Shown one piece after another: positions 1 to 8,297 of a stretch of 64,000 bases of DNA. Position 1 is the stretch's first letter. Every line of letters begins with the position of its first letter. The stretch is from NCBI RefSeq assembly GCF_009831455.1, contig NZ_WOWO01000002.1, positions 930,001-994,000 on the forward strand. The letters are read 5' to 3'. Under the pieces are notes generated by a model. The model saw nothing but the letters and a program-made list of their open reading frames with translations. It ran no database searches and was not told where the DNA came from. A program made the translations under genes and the position numbers. This DNA comes from Salinirussus salinus (GTDB taxonomy: Archaea > Halobacteriota > Halobacteria > Halobacteriales > Haloarculaceae).

Positions 1-39
1 ACCGGCACGGTTAACTACGCCACGGGCGCCACCCGGTGT

Positions 40-468
40 ATGGACCTACCGGAGATCTGGGAAAACAGGGTCCGGTTCGAGGAAACCGACCGGCAGGGCA
101 TCGTCTTCTACGGCAACTACGTCACCTTCCAGGACGAGACGGTCACGCAGTTCTTCCGCGAGACCGGCTTCGACTACACGGAGCGACACCAGGAGTGGGA
201 CGTCCACGTCGTCAACGTCGACCTGAACTATCACGGCCAGGCGGACGTCGGCGACGAACTCGTCCACGGCGTCCGGGTCGAGTCGTTCGGCACCTCGAGC
301 ATGACCTTCGAGTACGCCGCCCACCGGGCCGACGACGGCTCTCTCCTCGTCGACGGGTCGGTCACCCACGTCGCGGTCGACGGGGAGACCCGGGAGCCGA
401 CTCGGATCCCCGATGACTTCCGGGCGGCCGTCCGGGAGTTCCAGGACGAGCCACCCGTGGAGTCCTGA
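40..468 (+). CDS. Acyl-CoA thioesterase, 4HBT hotdog family
   Basis: This is a 142-residue single hotdog-fold protein. Residues 15-27 carry the 4-hydroxybenzoyl-CoA thioesterase signature, with Asp17 in the usual catalytic place followed by G-I-V-F-Y-G-N-Y. The family hydrolyses acyl- or aroyl-CoA thioesters in the cytosol; the substrate cannot be read from the sequence. The length is normal for a single-domain member. An AT-richer stretch near positions 9-17 lies about 25 nt before the ATG, which suits a leaderless start. It stands alone ahead of moaC. Confidence 0.85.
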   Translation: MDLPEIWENRVRFEETDRQGIVFYGNYVTFQDETVTQFFRETGFDYTERHQEWDVHVVNVDLNYHGQADVGDELVHGVRVESFGTSSMTFEYAAHRADDGSLLVDGSVTHVAVDGETREPTRIPDDFRAAVREFQDEPPVES

Positions 469-563
469 CGGCCCGGCGCTGCCGCGCGCCACGTGCCGGG
501 GCTGAGAGGCAAGCTAGGACCCGGAGAGGCAAGCTACAACCCTCCCGCGGACGAACGGCAGGT

Positions 564-1046
564 ATGAGCGACGACCTCACACACACCGACGAGACAGGCG
601 AGGCGCAGATGGTCGACGTGGGCGACAAGCCCGACTCCCGGCGGCGGGCGGTCGCCGCGGGCCAGCTCGAACTGCGGCCGTCGACCGTCGAGGCGGTCCG
701 GGACGACGAGGTGGAGAAGGGCAACGTGCTCGCTACCGCCCGCGTCGGCGCCGTTCAGGCGGTCAAACACACCTGGGAGACGGTCCCGATGTGTCACCAG
801 ATCCCCATCACGAACGTCGATACCGACTTCTCGCTGGACGCCGAGGCCGGGACCGTCGACCTCGAGGTCGCGGTCGAGACGACCGGCAAGACCGGCTGCG
901 AGATGGAGGCTCTGGAAGGGGTGACGACGGGACTGAACGTCGTCCTTGACATGGTGAAGGCGGCCGAGAAGAATGCGGACGGACAGTACCCCGAGACGCG
1001 GCTCACCGACGTCCGGGTCGTCGAGAAGGTGAAGCGGTCGGTCTGA
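564..1046 (+). CDS. moaC: Cyclic pyranopterin monophosphate synthase MoaC
   Basis: At 160 residues this has the usual MoaC length. It shows the conserved K-P-D-S-R-R-R segment near residue 22, the M-C-H-Q-I-P motif in the middle and the E-M-E-A-L-E-G-V segment that builds the active site. MoaC converts the 3',8-cyclo-GTP made by MoaA into cyclic pyranopterin monophosphate, the second half of the first step of molybdenum-cofactor synthesis. moaA follows at once in convergent orientation, so the two are neighbours but not one transcript. Confidence 0.95.
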   Translation: MSDDLTHTDETGEAQMVDVGDKPDSRRRAVAAGQLELRPSTVEAVRDDEVEKGNVLATARVGAVQAVKHTWETVPMCHQIPITNVDTDFSLDAEAGTVDLEVAVETTGKTGCEMEALEGVTTGLNVVLDMVKAAEKNADGQYPETRLTDVRVVEKVKRSV

Positions 1047-1079
1047 CGGTCGGTGCTCCGCCAGCGCGGCCCCGGGTGG

Positions 1080-2072
1080 TCAGTCGTCGGCGGTCGCGGG
1101 CTTTCTGACGTACTTCTCGTTGAGCACCCACTCGCCGTCCTCCTCGACGAGGTACTCGCCGTAGTAGGGGACGCGGTTCGCGACGGTCTCCCGGAAGGTC
1201 TCCCGGATCTCGGGTTTGGTCATCCCGCCCATCGGACGGTGGTCGTCGCCGCGATTGAGGCAGCCCTTCAGCTTGCCGTCGTGGGTCACCCGGACGCGCT
1301 CGCAGTTGGCACAGAACTCCTCGTTCTCGACGGGGTCGACGATCTCTACCATCCCCTCTCCGTCCCCGTCCTCGGAACTCACGTAGTAGCGCCGGCGGTC
1401 GTGCATCTCGCGGTGTTCGACCCGGTCGGCCTGCTCCTCGAGCCAGCCGTGGACGCGGTCGATGTCGACCGCCCACTCCGGATTGCCGACGAGCTCGGGC
1501 ATGTACTCGATGAGCTGGAGCTGGAGGCCGTCGTTTGCGGCGACGTGGTCGACCATCCGGGGAATGTAGCCCGCGGTCGCCTCGAAGACCACCATGTTCA
1601 GCTTGACGGGAGCGAGGCCCGCCGCCAGCGCGGCCTCCACGCCCTCGATGACCTGGTCGTAGGCACCGCTTTTGGTTATCTGTGCGAAATCGTCGGGGTC
1701 GAGTGCGTCCTGGGAGACGTTGACCCGTTCCAGCCCCGCTGCCTTCAGGTCCGGCGCCCGACCGGGGAGGAACGTGCCGTTGGTCGTCATCGAGACCTCC
1801 ATTCCGTCGGGGGTCCGGCGGATGATCTCCTCCAGGTCCTGCCGGAGCATCGGCTCGCCGCCGGTGAACTTGACTGCCTCGACGTCGAACTCCCGGGCCA
1901 CTTCCAGGAAGCGGACCACGTCGTCGGTGTCCATCTCGTGGTCCTGCGCGTCCATCGGCCCGCGGGTGTCGCCGAGCCCCTCGTTGTGACAGTAGACGCA
2001 GTCGAAGTTACACCGGTCGGTGAGCGAGACCCGCACGCCAGAGACCGCCCGGCCGAAGTCGTCGACGAGCAT
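1080..2072 (-). CDS. moaA: GTP 3',8-cyclase MoaA
   Basis: This 330-residue radical SAM enzyme starts the molybdenum-cofactor pathway. The N-terminal cluster motif is C21-x3-C25-x2-C28. The C-terminal part has the second cluster pattern (F-C-A-N-C then a further Cys in K-G-C-L-N), which binds the GTP substrate in MoaA. The S-adenosylmethionine GGEP motif is present near residue 71. Convergent to moaC, and head to head with the first moeA gene about 140 nt away. Family membership is clear. Confidence 0.95.
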   Translation of the reverse strand: MLVDDFGRAVSGVRVSLTDRCNFDCVYCHNEGLGDTRGPMDAQDHEMDTDDVVRFLEVAREFDVEAVKFTGGEPMLRQDLEEIIRRTPDGMEVSMTTNGTFLPGRAPDLKAAGLERVNVSQDALDPDDFAQITKSGAYDQVIEGVEAALAAGLAPVKLNMVVFEATAGYIPRMVDHVAANDGLQLQLIEYMPELVGNPEWAVDIDRVHGWLEEQADRVEHREMHDRRRYYVSSEDGDGEGMVEIVDPVENEEFCANCERVRVTHDGKLKGCLNRGDDHRPMGGMTKPEIRETFRETVANRVPYYGEYLVEEDGEWVLNEKYVRKPATADD

Positions 2073-2215
2073 CGATCGTTTGTGATTCTACGTCCACGGG
2101 CTAAAGTCTGTCCCACAGTCACACGGAGTGATCGAGTGGACAGGTCGACCACCAGGGCCCAGCGGACGGTCGAGCGGAGGGCCAGCTTTTCGGTCGCCGA
2201 CCGCTAAGGCGGGGT

Positions 2216-3427
2216 ATGACCCACGAGTTCGACGACGTCGCGCGCCTGGCCGAGGCCCGCGAGCGCCTGCGGGAGGTCGTGACACCGGACGAGGCCGAGA
2301 CGGTCCCCGTGGGAGAGGCCGCCGGCCGGACCCTCGCCGCGCCGGTCCGGGCGCGGCGGGCCGTCCCCCACTACGAGCGGGCGGCGATGGACGGCTACGC
2401 GGTCCGCGCGGCAGACACCCAGCGTGCCGGCCGGTCACCGGTCGCGCTCGACCCGGCCGGGGACGAGGTCGGCCCGGGGGACGCGGCCCAGGTCCACACC
2501 GGGAGTCCGCTGCCCGACGGCGCCGACGCCGTGGTGATGGTCGAGCGGACCCGCGAGGTCGGCGACACCGTCGAGGTGTCCTCGAGTGTGACCCCCGGCG
2601 AGAACGTCGCGCCGGTCGGCGAGGACGTCGGCGCCGACCAGCACCTCTACGACGCCGGCCACCGGCTGACCGCCGCGGACCTCGGCCTCCTGCGGAGCGC
2701 CGGCCACGAGGAGGTCGAGGTCTACGAGCGTCCGCGGGTCAGCGTCGTCCCCACTGGCGAGGAGCTCGTTCCCGCGGGCGAGGAGCCCGAGCCCGGCGAG
2801 ATCGTCGAGACCAACGGGCTGGTGGTCTCCCGGCTCGTCGAGCGGTGGGGCGGGGAGGCGACCTACCGCGGGGTCGTGACCGACGACGTCGACGCGCTCG
2901 GGGCGGCCATCGACCGCGACACCGACCACGACGTCGTGGTCACGACCGGGGGCACCTCCGTCGGCGAGCGGGACCTGCTCCCGGCGGTCGTCGGGGAGCG
3001 TGGCTCCGTCGAGGTGCACGGCCTGGCGGTCAAACCGGGCCACCCCGCCGGCTTCGGCGTGGTCGACGACACGCTCGTGTTAATGCTGCCGGGCTACCCC
3101 GTCTCCTGTCTGGTCGTCGCGACACAGCTGCTCCGGCCGGCGGTCGCCCGCGCCGGCGGGTTCGAGGCCGACCCGATACCCGAGACCGCCGGCGTCCTCG
3201 AGCGGAAGATAGCGAGCGAACCCGGCGTGCGCACCTTCGCCCGCGTCTCCGTCGAGGAGGTCGGGGGGGGCGGCGAGCGGTCGATGGTGACCCCCACCCG
3301 GACGTCGGGGGCGGGCGTCCTCTCGAGCGTGACGCTGTCGGACGGGTGGGTCGTCGTCCCCGAGGACTCGGAGGGGTACGAGGCCGGTCGGGAGGTCGCC
3401 GTCGAGCGCTGGGACTGGGAGCCCTGA
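2216..3427 (+). CDS. moeA: Molybdopterin molybdotransferase, MoeA type (short form)
   Basis: This 403-residue protein has the standard MoeA layout: linker domains, the M-D-G-Y-A-V segment near residue 60, a MoCF-like core with the T-G-G-T-S-V-G loop near residue 245, the P-G-Y-P-V-S motif, and domain IV at the C terminus. MoeA inserts molybdate into adenylylated molybdopterin. A second, longer moeA-type gene lies 1 kb downstream. Archaea often carry two, and a split between molybdenum and tungsten has been proposed for such pairs; nothing here shows which is which. Confidence 0.92.
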   Translation: MTHEFDDVARLAEARERLREVVTPDEAETVPVGEAAGRTLAAPVRARRAVPHYERAAMDGYAVRAADTQRAGRSPVALDPAGDEVGPGDAAQVHTGSPLPDGADAVVMVERTREVGDTVEVSSSVTPGENVAPVGEDVGADQHLYDAGHRLTAADLGLLRSAGHEEVEVYERPRVSVVPTGEELVPAGEEPEPGEIVETNGLVVSRLVERWGGEATYRGVVTDDVDALGAAIDRDTDHDVVVTTGGTSVGERDLLPAVVGERGSVEVHGLAVKPGHPAGFGVVDDTLVLMLPGYPVSCLVVATQLLRPAVARAGGFEADPIPETAGVLERKIASEPGVRTFARVSVEEVGGGGERSMVTPTRTSGAGVLSSVTLSDGWVVVPEDSEGYEAGREVAVERWDWEP

Positions 3428-3473
3428 CCGGAGCGAAAAGAAGGGCTGAGCGAAAGGTCCCGCCGGTATCGCG

Positions 3474-4358
3474 TCAGTCCTCCGTACCCGTGTCGGGCGC
3501 CTGGGCGTCACCAGCGGGCTCGACCCCGGTGTCGTGCTGGTGGGCCCAGAACTCGTCGGCGACGGTGACCTCCTTCTTGAACAGCGGGACCTCCGCCTTC
3601 AGGCGGTTGATCCCGTCCTCCACAGTTTCAAAGGCCTCCTCGCGGTGGCCAGCGAGCACGACCACGAAGACGATGTCCTCGCCGGACTCGACGACACCGG
3701 TCCGGTGGTGAAGCAGGACCTCGTAGACCCCCTCGCGGGCCTCCAGGTCCTCGCGGATCGCCGCCAGCTTCTCGGCCGCGACGCCGTCGTACTTCTCGAA
3801 CTCGAGCAGTTCGGTCGCCTCGTCGTCCGGGCCTTCCTTCGTCCGGACCCGGCCGGTGAAGGTGGCGATGGCCCCCGAGTAGACCGCGTCCGGCGACTGC
3901 TTGGCCTGTACCACCAGCGACGAGAGCGTCTCGAAGGGGTCCTGGTCCTCGAGGGCGCCGAGGACGGCGTCGAGGTCCACGGCGCCCGCCTCGGAGGCGG
4001 CCGCGACCGTCTCCCCCTGGTGGTCGCGCCCGCCGAGCGCGACCGTGGGGATGTCGGCGCCGCTGTATCCCTCGACCAGCGCGTAGTCGTAGTCGGGGGC
4101 GAGGTCGTCGAGAACGTCCTCGAGCGTGCGGTCCTCGCCGGTCGCGAACCACGCGCCGTCGTCGGTGATGGCGTGCGTCTCGGCGGCGCCTGCCGCGCGG
4201 TGGCGGGCGGTGTCCTTGCCCTCCCGGTCGATGTCGACGCCGTGGTCGACGTGTTTGACCGTGGCGACGCGGCCGCGCTCGCCGAGGCGGTCGAGGAGGC
4301 GCTCGACCAGCGTCGTCTTCCCCGAGCCCGAGGGGCCGGCGATCCCGAGCAGTTTCAT
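3474..4358 (-). CDS. MobB-MoaE fusion: guanine dinucleotide adaptor plus molybdopterin synthase large subunit
   Basis: I start at the ATG at 4358 because the MobB fold begins there (M-K-L-L-G-I-A-G); the upstream in-frame extension is low-complexity and antisense to a promoter region. The product has 294 residues. Residues 1-135 are MobB-like with the P-loop G-P-S-G-S-G-K-T-T. Residues 140-272 are MoaE, with the G-A-I-A-T-F-T-G-R-V-R segment and the lysine-containing K-A-E-V-P-L-F-K-K-E motif of the active site. MoaE with MoaD sulfurates cyclic pyranopterin monophosphate; MobB supports nucleotide attachment. No moaD is in the window. Confidence 0.9.
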   Translation of the reverse strand: MKLLGIAGPSGSGKTTLVERLLDRLGERGRVATVKHVDHGVDIDREGKDTARHRAAGAAETHAITDDGAWFATGEDRTLEDVLDDLAPDYDYALVEGYSGADIPTVALGGRDHQGETVAAASEAGAVDLDAVLGALEDQDPFETLSSLVVQAKQSPDAVYSGAIATFTGRVRTKEGPDDEATELLEFEKYDGVAAEKLAAIREDLEAREGVYEVLLHHRTGVVESGEDIVFVVVLAGHREEAFETVEDGINRLKAEVPLFKKEVTVADEFWAHQHDTGVEPAGDAQAPDTGTED

Positions 4359-4470
4359 ACCTGCCCGTGTGGCCGCGGCGGCTATGTGCCTGTCGCCCGG
4401 CCTGTGCGGTGGCGACTTCGAACGCGGCCCGGAGGTGAGGCTTTTGCCCGCGGGTCCCGAAGCCGGGGGC

Positions 4471-6327
4471 ATGAGTGAGCGCCGCGAGATGCGTGACCTG
4501 GTGACACTCGACCGCGCCCGCGAGGTCGTCGGAGACCTCGACGTCGGCGGCGGGACCGAACGCGTCCCGCTTGGCGAGGCCAGCGGTCGGGTGCTCGCAG
4601 AGCGGGTCGACGCCGACCTCGACGTCCCGGGATTCGACCGCGCGAGCGTCGACGGCTACGCGGTCCGTGCGGCGGACACGACCGGCGCCGGCGAGGCCAG
4701 CCCCGTCACCCTGGCGGTCGGCGGTCTCGTCGAGGCGGGCGAGCGCCCCGAGGTAACGGTCGAGGAGGGCGTCGCCGTCGAAATAGCGACCGGCGCGGTC
4801 GTCCCGCCGGGGGCCAACGCCGTCGTGATGGTCGAGGACACCACCGAGGGCGAGGAGACGGTCGATATTCGGCGGGCGGTCCCACCCGGTGGCAACGTCA
4901 TGGCCGCGGGTGCGGACATCGCGGCGGGCGACCGGGCGCTCGGCGCGGGCGTCCGGCTGACGCCCCGCACGGTGGGGCTGCTCGCGGCGATGGGTCACGA
5001 GACCGTCACAGTCCGCCGTCTCCCCCGGGTAGCCGTCGTCGCCACCGGTGAGGAGCTCGTCCAGCCCGGCGAGGAGCTGGACCACGGCCGCGGCCAGATC
5101 TACGACGTCAACACCGAGACCATCGCGACCGGCGTCCGCGAGGCGGGCGGGGAGCCGGTCCGGTACACCCGCGTCCCCGACGACAGGGAGGCGATGGCCG
5201 ACGCCCTCCGGGAGGCTGCCGGGGAGTGTGACATGATACTGACCGCGGGGTCGACCAGCGCCAGCGGCGCGGACATGCTCTACAGCGTCGTCGAGGAGGT
5301 CGGCGACCTGCTGGTCCACGGCGTCGCGCTCAAGCCCGGCAAGCCGACGATAATCGGCCGCGTCGACGGGACCCCCTACGTCGGCCTGCCGGGCTATCCC
5401 GTCTCCGCGCTGTCGGTCTTCCGGCTGCTCGTCGCGCCCCGCCTGCGCCGGGCGGCAGGCTACGGGACCGAGCGGTCGGTCACGGCCACGGGGCGGCTGG
5501 CCGTCGACGAGCGCTTCGACGAGGGTCGGCGCCGGGCGCTCCCGGTCGGGCTCGTCGAGGACGGCGACGGTGAAACGGTCGTCTACCCCGTCGACAAGGG
5601 CAGCGGCGCGACGACCACGCTCGCGGCGGCCGACGGCGTGGTCGACATGCCGGCGGACACCCGCCGTCTCCGGGCCGGCGAAGACGTGACGGTCGAACTG
5701 TTCTCGCCGGACGCCCGCGCCCCGCCGGTGCTGGCCGTCGGCGAGAGCGACCCCGCGGCGGTCGAACTGCTGGACGCCGTCGACGGCGCCCGCTACCTCA
5801 CCGACGGCGACCGCGCCGGCCGGCGCTGGCTCCGCGACGGGGTCGCCGACGTCGCGGTGCTCACCGGCGAGGTGGCCGGCCCGGAGGCAGAGGGCAGCGA
5901 GGTACTCGCGGCCTGGACCCGCGAGTGGGGGGTCGTGACGGCCGAGGGCGACCCTGGGGACCACCCGCTGGAGTCGCTCGCCGAGAGTGGCCGGTCGGTC
6001 GCGACCGTCAACCGCGACCTCGGGCTCCGGGCCGCGGTCGACGACGCCGCCCGAGAGTCGGGCCTCGACCCGGACGCGCTCGCCGGGGTGGAGACCGCCG
6101 GTATCGAGAGTCCCGCCCGCCGGGTCGCCGACGGCCGGGCGGATGCCGGCGTCGCGCTGCGGGCGACCGCCGAGCGACTCGGCCTCCCGTTCGCCGCCGT
6201 CGGCGTCCAGTCAGTTTCGCTCGTGGGCAACGAAGGACGGCTCGCGAAGCCCGGCGTCGGCCGGCTCCGGGAGGAGACGGGGTCGCTGCCTGGGCTCCTG
6301 TCCGACTTGCCGGGCTACGCCGAGTGA
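4471..6327 (+). CDS. MoeA-type molybdotransferase with C-terminal periplasmic-binding-protein-like domain
   Basis: The product has 618 residues from the ATG at 4471; the longer upstream reading runs antisense to mobB-moaE and is not used. Residues 1-400 are MoeA, with the D-G-Y-A-V-R segment and P-G-Y-P-V-S motif. Residues 405-618 form a second domain of the type found after MoeA in many archaea and bacteria, related to periplasmic molybdate-binding/LysR substrate-binding folds (COG1910-like). The extra domain may sense or deliver oxyanion. The 112-nt gap to mobB-moaE holds two divergent promoters. Confidence 0.9.
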   Translation: MSERREMRDLVTLDRAREVVGDLDVGGGTERVPLGEASGRVLAERVDADLDVPGFDRASVDGYAVRAADTTGAGEASPVTLAVGGLVEAGERPEVTVEEGVAVEIATGAVVPPGANAVVMVEDTTEGEETVDIRRAVPPGGNVMAAGADIAAGDRALGAGVRLTPRTVGLLAAMGHETVTVRRLPRVAVVATGEELVQPGEELDHGRGQIYDVNTETIATGVREAGGEPVRYTRVPDDREAMADALREAAGECDMILTAGSTSASGADMLYSVVEEVGDLLVHGVALKPGKPTIIGRVDGTPYVGLPGYPVSALSVFRLLVAPRLRRAAGYGTERSVTATGRLAVDERFDEGRRRALPVGLVEDGDGETVVYPVDKGSGATTTLAAADGVVDMPADTRRLRAGEDVTVELFSPDARAPPVLAVGESDPAAVELLDAVDGARYLTDGDRAGRRWLRDGVADVAVLTGEVAGPEAEGSEVLAAWTREWGVVTAEGDPGDHPLESLAESGRSVATVNRDLGLRAAVDDAARESGLDPDALAGVETAGIESPARRVADGRADAGVALRATAERLGLPFAAVGVQSVSLVGNEGRLAKPGVGRLREETGSLPGLLSDLPGYAE

Positions 6328-6339
6328 GGGGACGCCCGT

Positions 6340-6873
6340 TCAGCCCAGGAAGTACCGGAGCCAGGGGTTGTTCTCGACGACCGAGGTCTTCTCGAGGTAC
6401 TCGTCGACCCCCAGGATCCGGCCGGCGCCGAAGGCGCCGAGACCGAACAGCAACACGGCGTAGACGACGTGGTCGTCGATGAGGAGGCTGTGCGAGAGGG
6501 GGTAGCTGGAGAAGTAGTAGAACAGCATCATCACGGCCCCCCAGAAGGCGCTCCAGCGCACGAACGCGCCGACCATCAGCGCCAGGCCCACCAGCGTCAG
6601 GCCCCACATATTCAGCGGGTCAACGATGCCGATGTAGTCGGTGGCCATCGTCTCCCAGAAGCCCGCGAAGAGGGTTCCTTCACGGGTCGCCGCCCCCATC
6701 AGGTAGCCCCGAGCCGACCAGTCGCTTGCCAGGACTTTGTCGATCCCGCCATAAAACAGCGTCCAGCCCATCACCAGGCGCAGTGCGAGCAGCGAGTATC
6801 CGACCCACGTCTCGGAGTATTCGAAGTCAGTTTCCCGCCCGAACAGGGTCGCCTCTATCTGCCTTGTGGACAT
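6340..6873 (-). CDS. DoxX family membrane protein
   Basis: This 177-residue protein has four predicted membrane helices and the pattern of the DoxX/DoxD family, including the early R-L-x-M-G-W-x-L-F-x-G-G-x-D-K stretch. In thermoacidophiles DoxD belongs to thiosulfate:quinone oxidoreductase, while most DoxX proteins have no proven role. It ends 12 nt after the convergent moeA-type gene. Its upstream region carries an unusual AT-rich palindrome (6909-6925). Substrate and partner are unknown. Confidence 0.85.
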   Translation of the reverse strand: MSTRQIEATLFGRETDFEYSETWVGYSLLALRLVMGWTLFYGGIDKVLASDWSARGYLMGAATREGTLFAGFWETMATDYIGIVDPLNMWGLTLVGLALMVGAFVRWSAFWGAVMMLFYYFSSYPLSHSLLIDDHVVYAVLLFGLGAFGAGRILGVDEYLEKTSVVENNPWLRYFLG

Positions 6874-6908
6874 GTGACATCACCGACGTGAAACTGTACC
6901 GGACTACG

Positions 6909-6925
6909 TATAAAAAGTTTTTATA
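6909..6925 (-). promoter_or_regulatory. AT-rich 17-bp palindrome containing the TATA region of the DoxX gene
   Basis: TATAAAAA-G-TTTTTATA is a perfect 8+1+8 inverted repeat in an otherwise GC-rich region, 35-51 nt upstream of the DoxX start codon. It can serve as a TATA box on either strand. No convincing gene starts on the plus strand until 7617, so I assign it to DoxX. Symmetry may be a by-product of AT-richness. Confidence 0.5.
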
Positions 6926-7091
6926 AAATAATTGTCTTTACTCACAGGGCCATTGTTTTCTGTTCATCTAGTGAAACCCAAGGTATCTGGTACGTTTGAC
7001 CGGTTCGTCACCCCCCGGCCTCGACCTCCAGCACGCGGGCGCCGGGCCCGTGTTGCCAGGCCCGCGAGAGCACCGACGAAACGGTTCGGCG

Positions 7092-7508
7092 TTAAGTACC
7101 GGCCGCCTGCCGCTCCAGGTAGTCGAACTGCGCCTCCAGTTCCTTCCGGCGCTGGCGTTTGATCACGGTCGCGTCGAGGATCTCCCCGACCAGCGCGACG
7201 TCGACGGCGAACTCCGTCGTCGCCCGGACTTCGGTCCCTCCCTCGCGCTCGAGGAGTTCGTAGCGGGTCTCCATCGTCTTGAAGATCCCGTCGCGCTGTT
7301 CGTAGGCCAGCGCGCAGTCGCGGTCGACCAGCTCGCAGTCGAGTTCGATCGTCGCCAGCCCGACGCCGTTGCGGATCCGCAGCCGGTCGCCCTCGACCGT
7401 CGCGTCGTCGAACTCCGCGGCGCGCATGAACGTCTCGACGTCCCCGACCAGCTCGGCTACCTCCCCGCGCGGTGCCTCGACCAGCCGCGAGAGCGTGATC
7501 GACTCCAT
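7092..7508 (-). CDS. SRPBCC (START/Bet v1-like) family protein
   Basis: The 138-residue product starts at the ATG at 7508, where the typical opening (M-E-S-I-T-L-S-R-L-V-E-A-P) of the ligand-binding SRPBCC fold begins; the longer in-frame extension is antisense to the next gene. The fold is a helix-grip cavity that binds hydrophobic ligands. The ligand is unknown. It is divergent from the HTH-10 regulator, with a 12-bp palindrome 39 nt before its start, so the two promoters are likely controlled together. Confidence 0.8.
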   Translation of the reverse strand: MESITLSRLVEAPRGEVAELVGDVETFMRAAEFDDATVEGDRLRIRNGVGLATIELDCELVDRDCALAYEQRDGIFKTMETRYELLEREGGTEVRATTEFAVDVALVGEILDATVIKRQRRKELEAQFDYLERQAAGT

Positions 7509-7547
7509 CACGCCGACCTTCGGCCCGCCCCCTCCTGTATCCGGCGC

Positions 7548-7559
7548 CGCACATGTGCG
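7548..7559 (-). promoter_or_regulatory. Palindrome CGCACATGTGCG upstream of the SRPBCC gene
   Basis: This perfect 12-bp palindrome ends 39 nt before the minus-strand start at 7508, the place of an upstream activator site for a leaderless haloarchaeal gene. It is the same size, and nearly the same distance from its start codon, as the related elements at 7567, 11906 and 13311, differing symmetrically at positions 3 and 10. Confidence 0.5.
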
Positions 7560-7566
7560 CCGGATG

Positions 7567-7578
7567 CGAACATATTCG
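7567..7578 (+). promoter_or_regulatory. Near-palindrome CGAACATATTCG upstream of the HTH-10 regulator
   Basis: This 12-bp element (one mismatch from perfect symmetry) lies 38 nt before the ATG at 7617. It matches the perfect palindrome at 13311 in 11 of 12 positions at the same distance from a start codon. A CGAAC...GTTCG inverted repeat has been described upstream of denitrification genes controlled by the HTH-10 regulator NarO in Haloferax; I recall a different spacer length there. Autoregulation by the adjacent regulator is an inference. Confidence 0.5.
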
Positions 7579-7616
7579 GGGTTACGGTTCCAAGTCAGGG
7601 GAGTGAACGAACGCCC

Positions 7617-8255
7617 ATGCCACGAGCGGTACTGACGGTCCACATCCCCGACCGGGTCTGGATGGGGGGGCTCACCCGGCGTCACCCCGACGCCGAATTC
7701 CGCATCCTCACCGCGTTCCCGGACGGCGACCACGGGACCGCCATGGCGGAGGTCACGGCCGACCGCCTCGAGGAGGTGCTCCGGGACATGGACGACTGCG
7801 AGGAAGTGGTCGACCTCGAACTCCTGGGGCGGCCGGGCCCGGAGGCGCTGGTCCAGTTCGAGACCTCCGAGCCGCTGCTTCTGGTGCCGGTGAGGAAGTC
7901 CGGCGCCCTGCTCGACCTGCCCTTCGAGGTGCGGGACGGGCGCGCCTCCTGGGAAGTGACCGCGACGCGGGACCGGCTGTCGACGCTCGGCGACCAGCTG
8001 CGCGCGCTGGGGATCAGCTTCGAGGTGGAGTCGGTCACCCAGCAGGTCGAGGCCGACCGGCTGCTGACCGACCGCCAGTCGACGCTGGTCGAGACTGCCG
8101 TCGAGGAGGGGTACTACGACACGCCGCGGGACTGCACGCTGACGGACCTGGCAGAGGAGGTTGGGGTCGCCAAGTCCACTGCCAGCGAGACGCTCCACCG
8201 CGCCGAGGGGAAGATCGTCAAGGAGTTCGTCGACGAGGTCGAACTCACGAGTTAG
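7617..8255 (+). CDS. HTH-10 (bacterioopsin-activator family) transcriptional regulator
   Basis: The start is the ATG at 7617; the longer frame upstream is antisense to the SRPBCC gene. The product has 212 residues. Residues 1-150 form the sensor-like domain seen in Bat/NarO/DmsR-type regulators. Residues 150-208 are the HTH-10 domain, beginning L-T-D-R-Q and containing D-L-A-E-E-V-G-V-A-K-S-T. The family activates haloarchaeal respiratory, opsin or stress genes. It lacks the N-terminal cysteine cluster reported for NarO, so the signal may differ. It is divergent from the SRPBCC gene, and palindromes lie before both starts. Confidence 0.88.
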   Translation: MPRAVLTVHIPDRVWMGGLTRRHPDAEFRILTAFPDGDHGTAMAEVTADRLEEVLRDMDDCEEVVDLELLGRPGPEALVQFETSEPLLLVPVRKSGALLDLPFEVRDGRASWEVTATRDRLSTLGDQLRALGISFEVESVTQQVEADRLLTDRQSTLVETAVEEGYYDTPRDCTLTDLAEEVGVAKSTASETLHRAEGKIVKEFVDEVELTS

Positions 8256-8297
8256 CGAGGCGCCCTCGTCTCGAGCGAGGAGCCCGCCGGTCGACCC

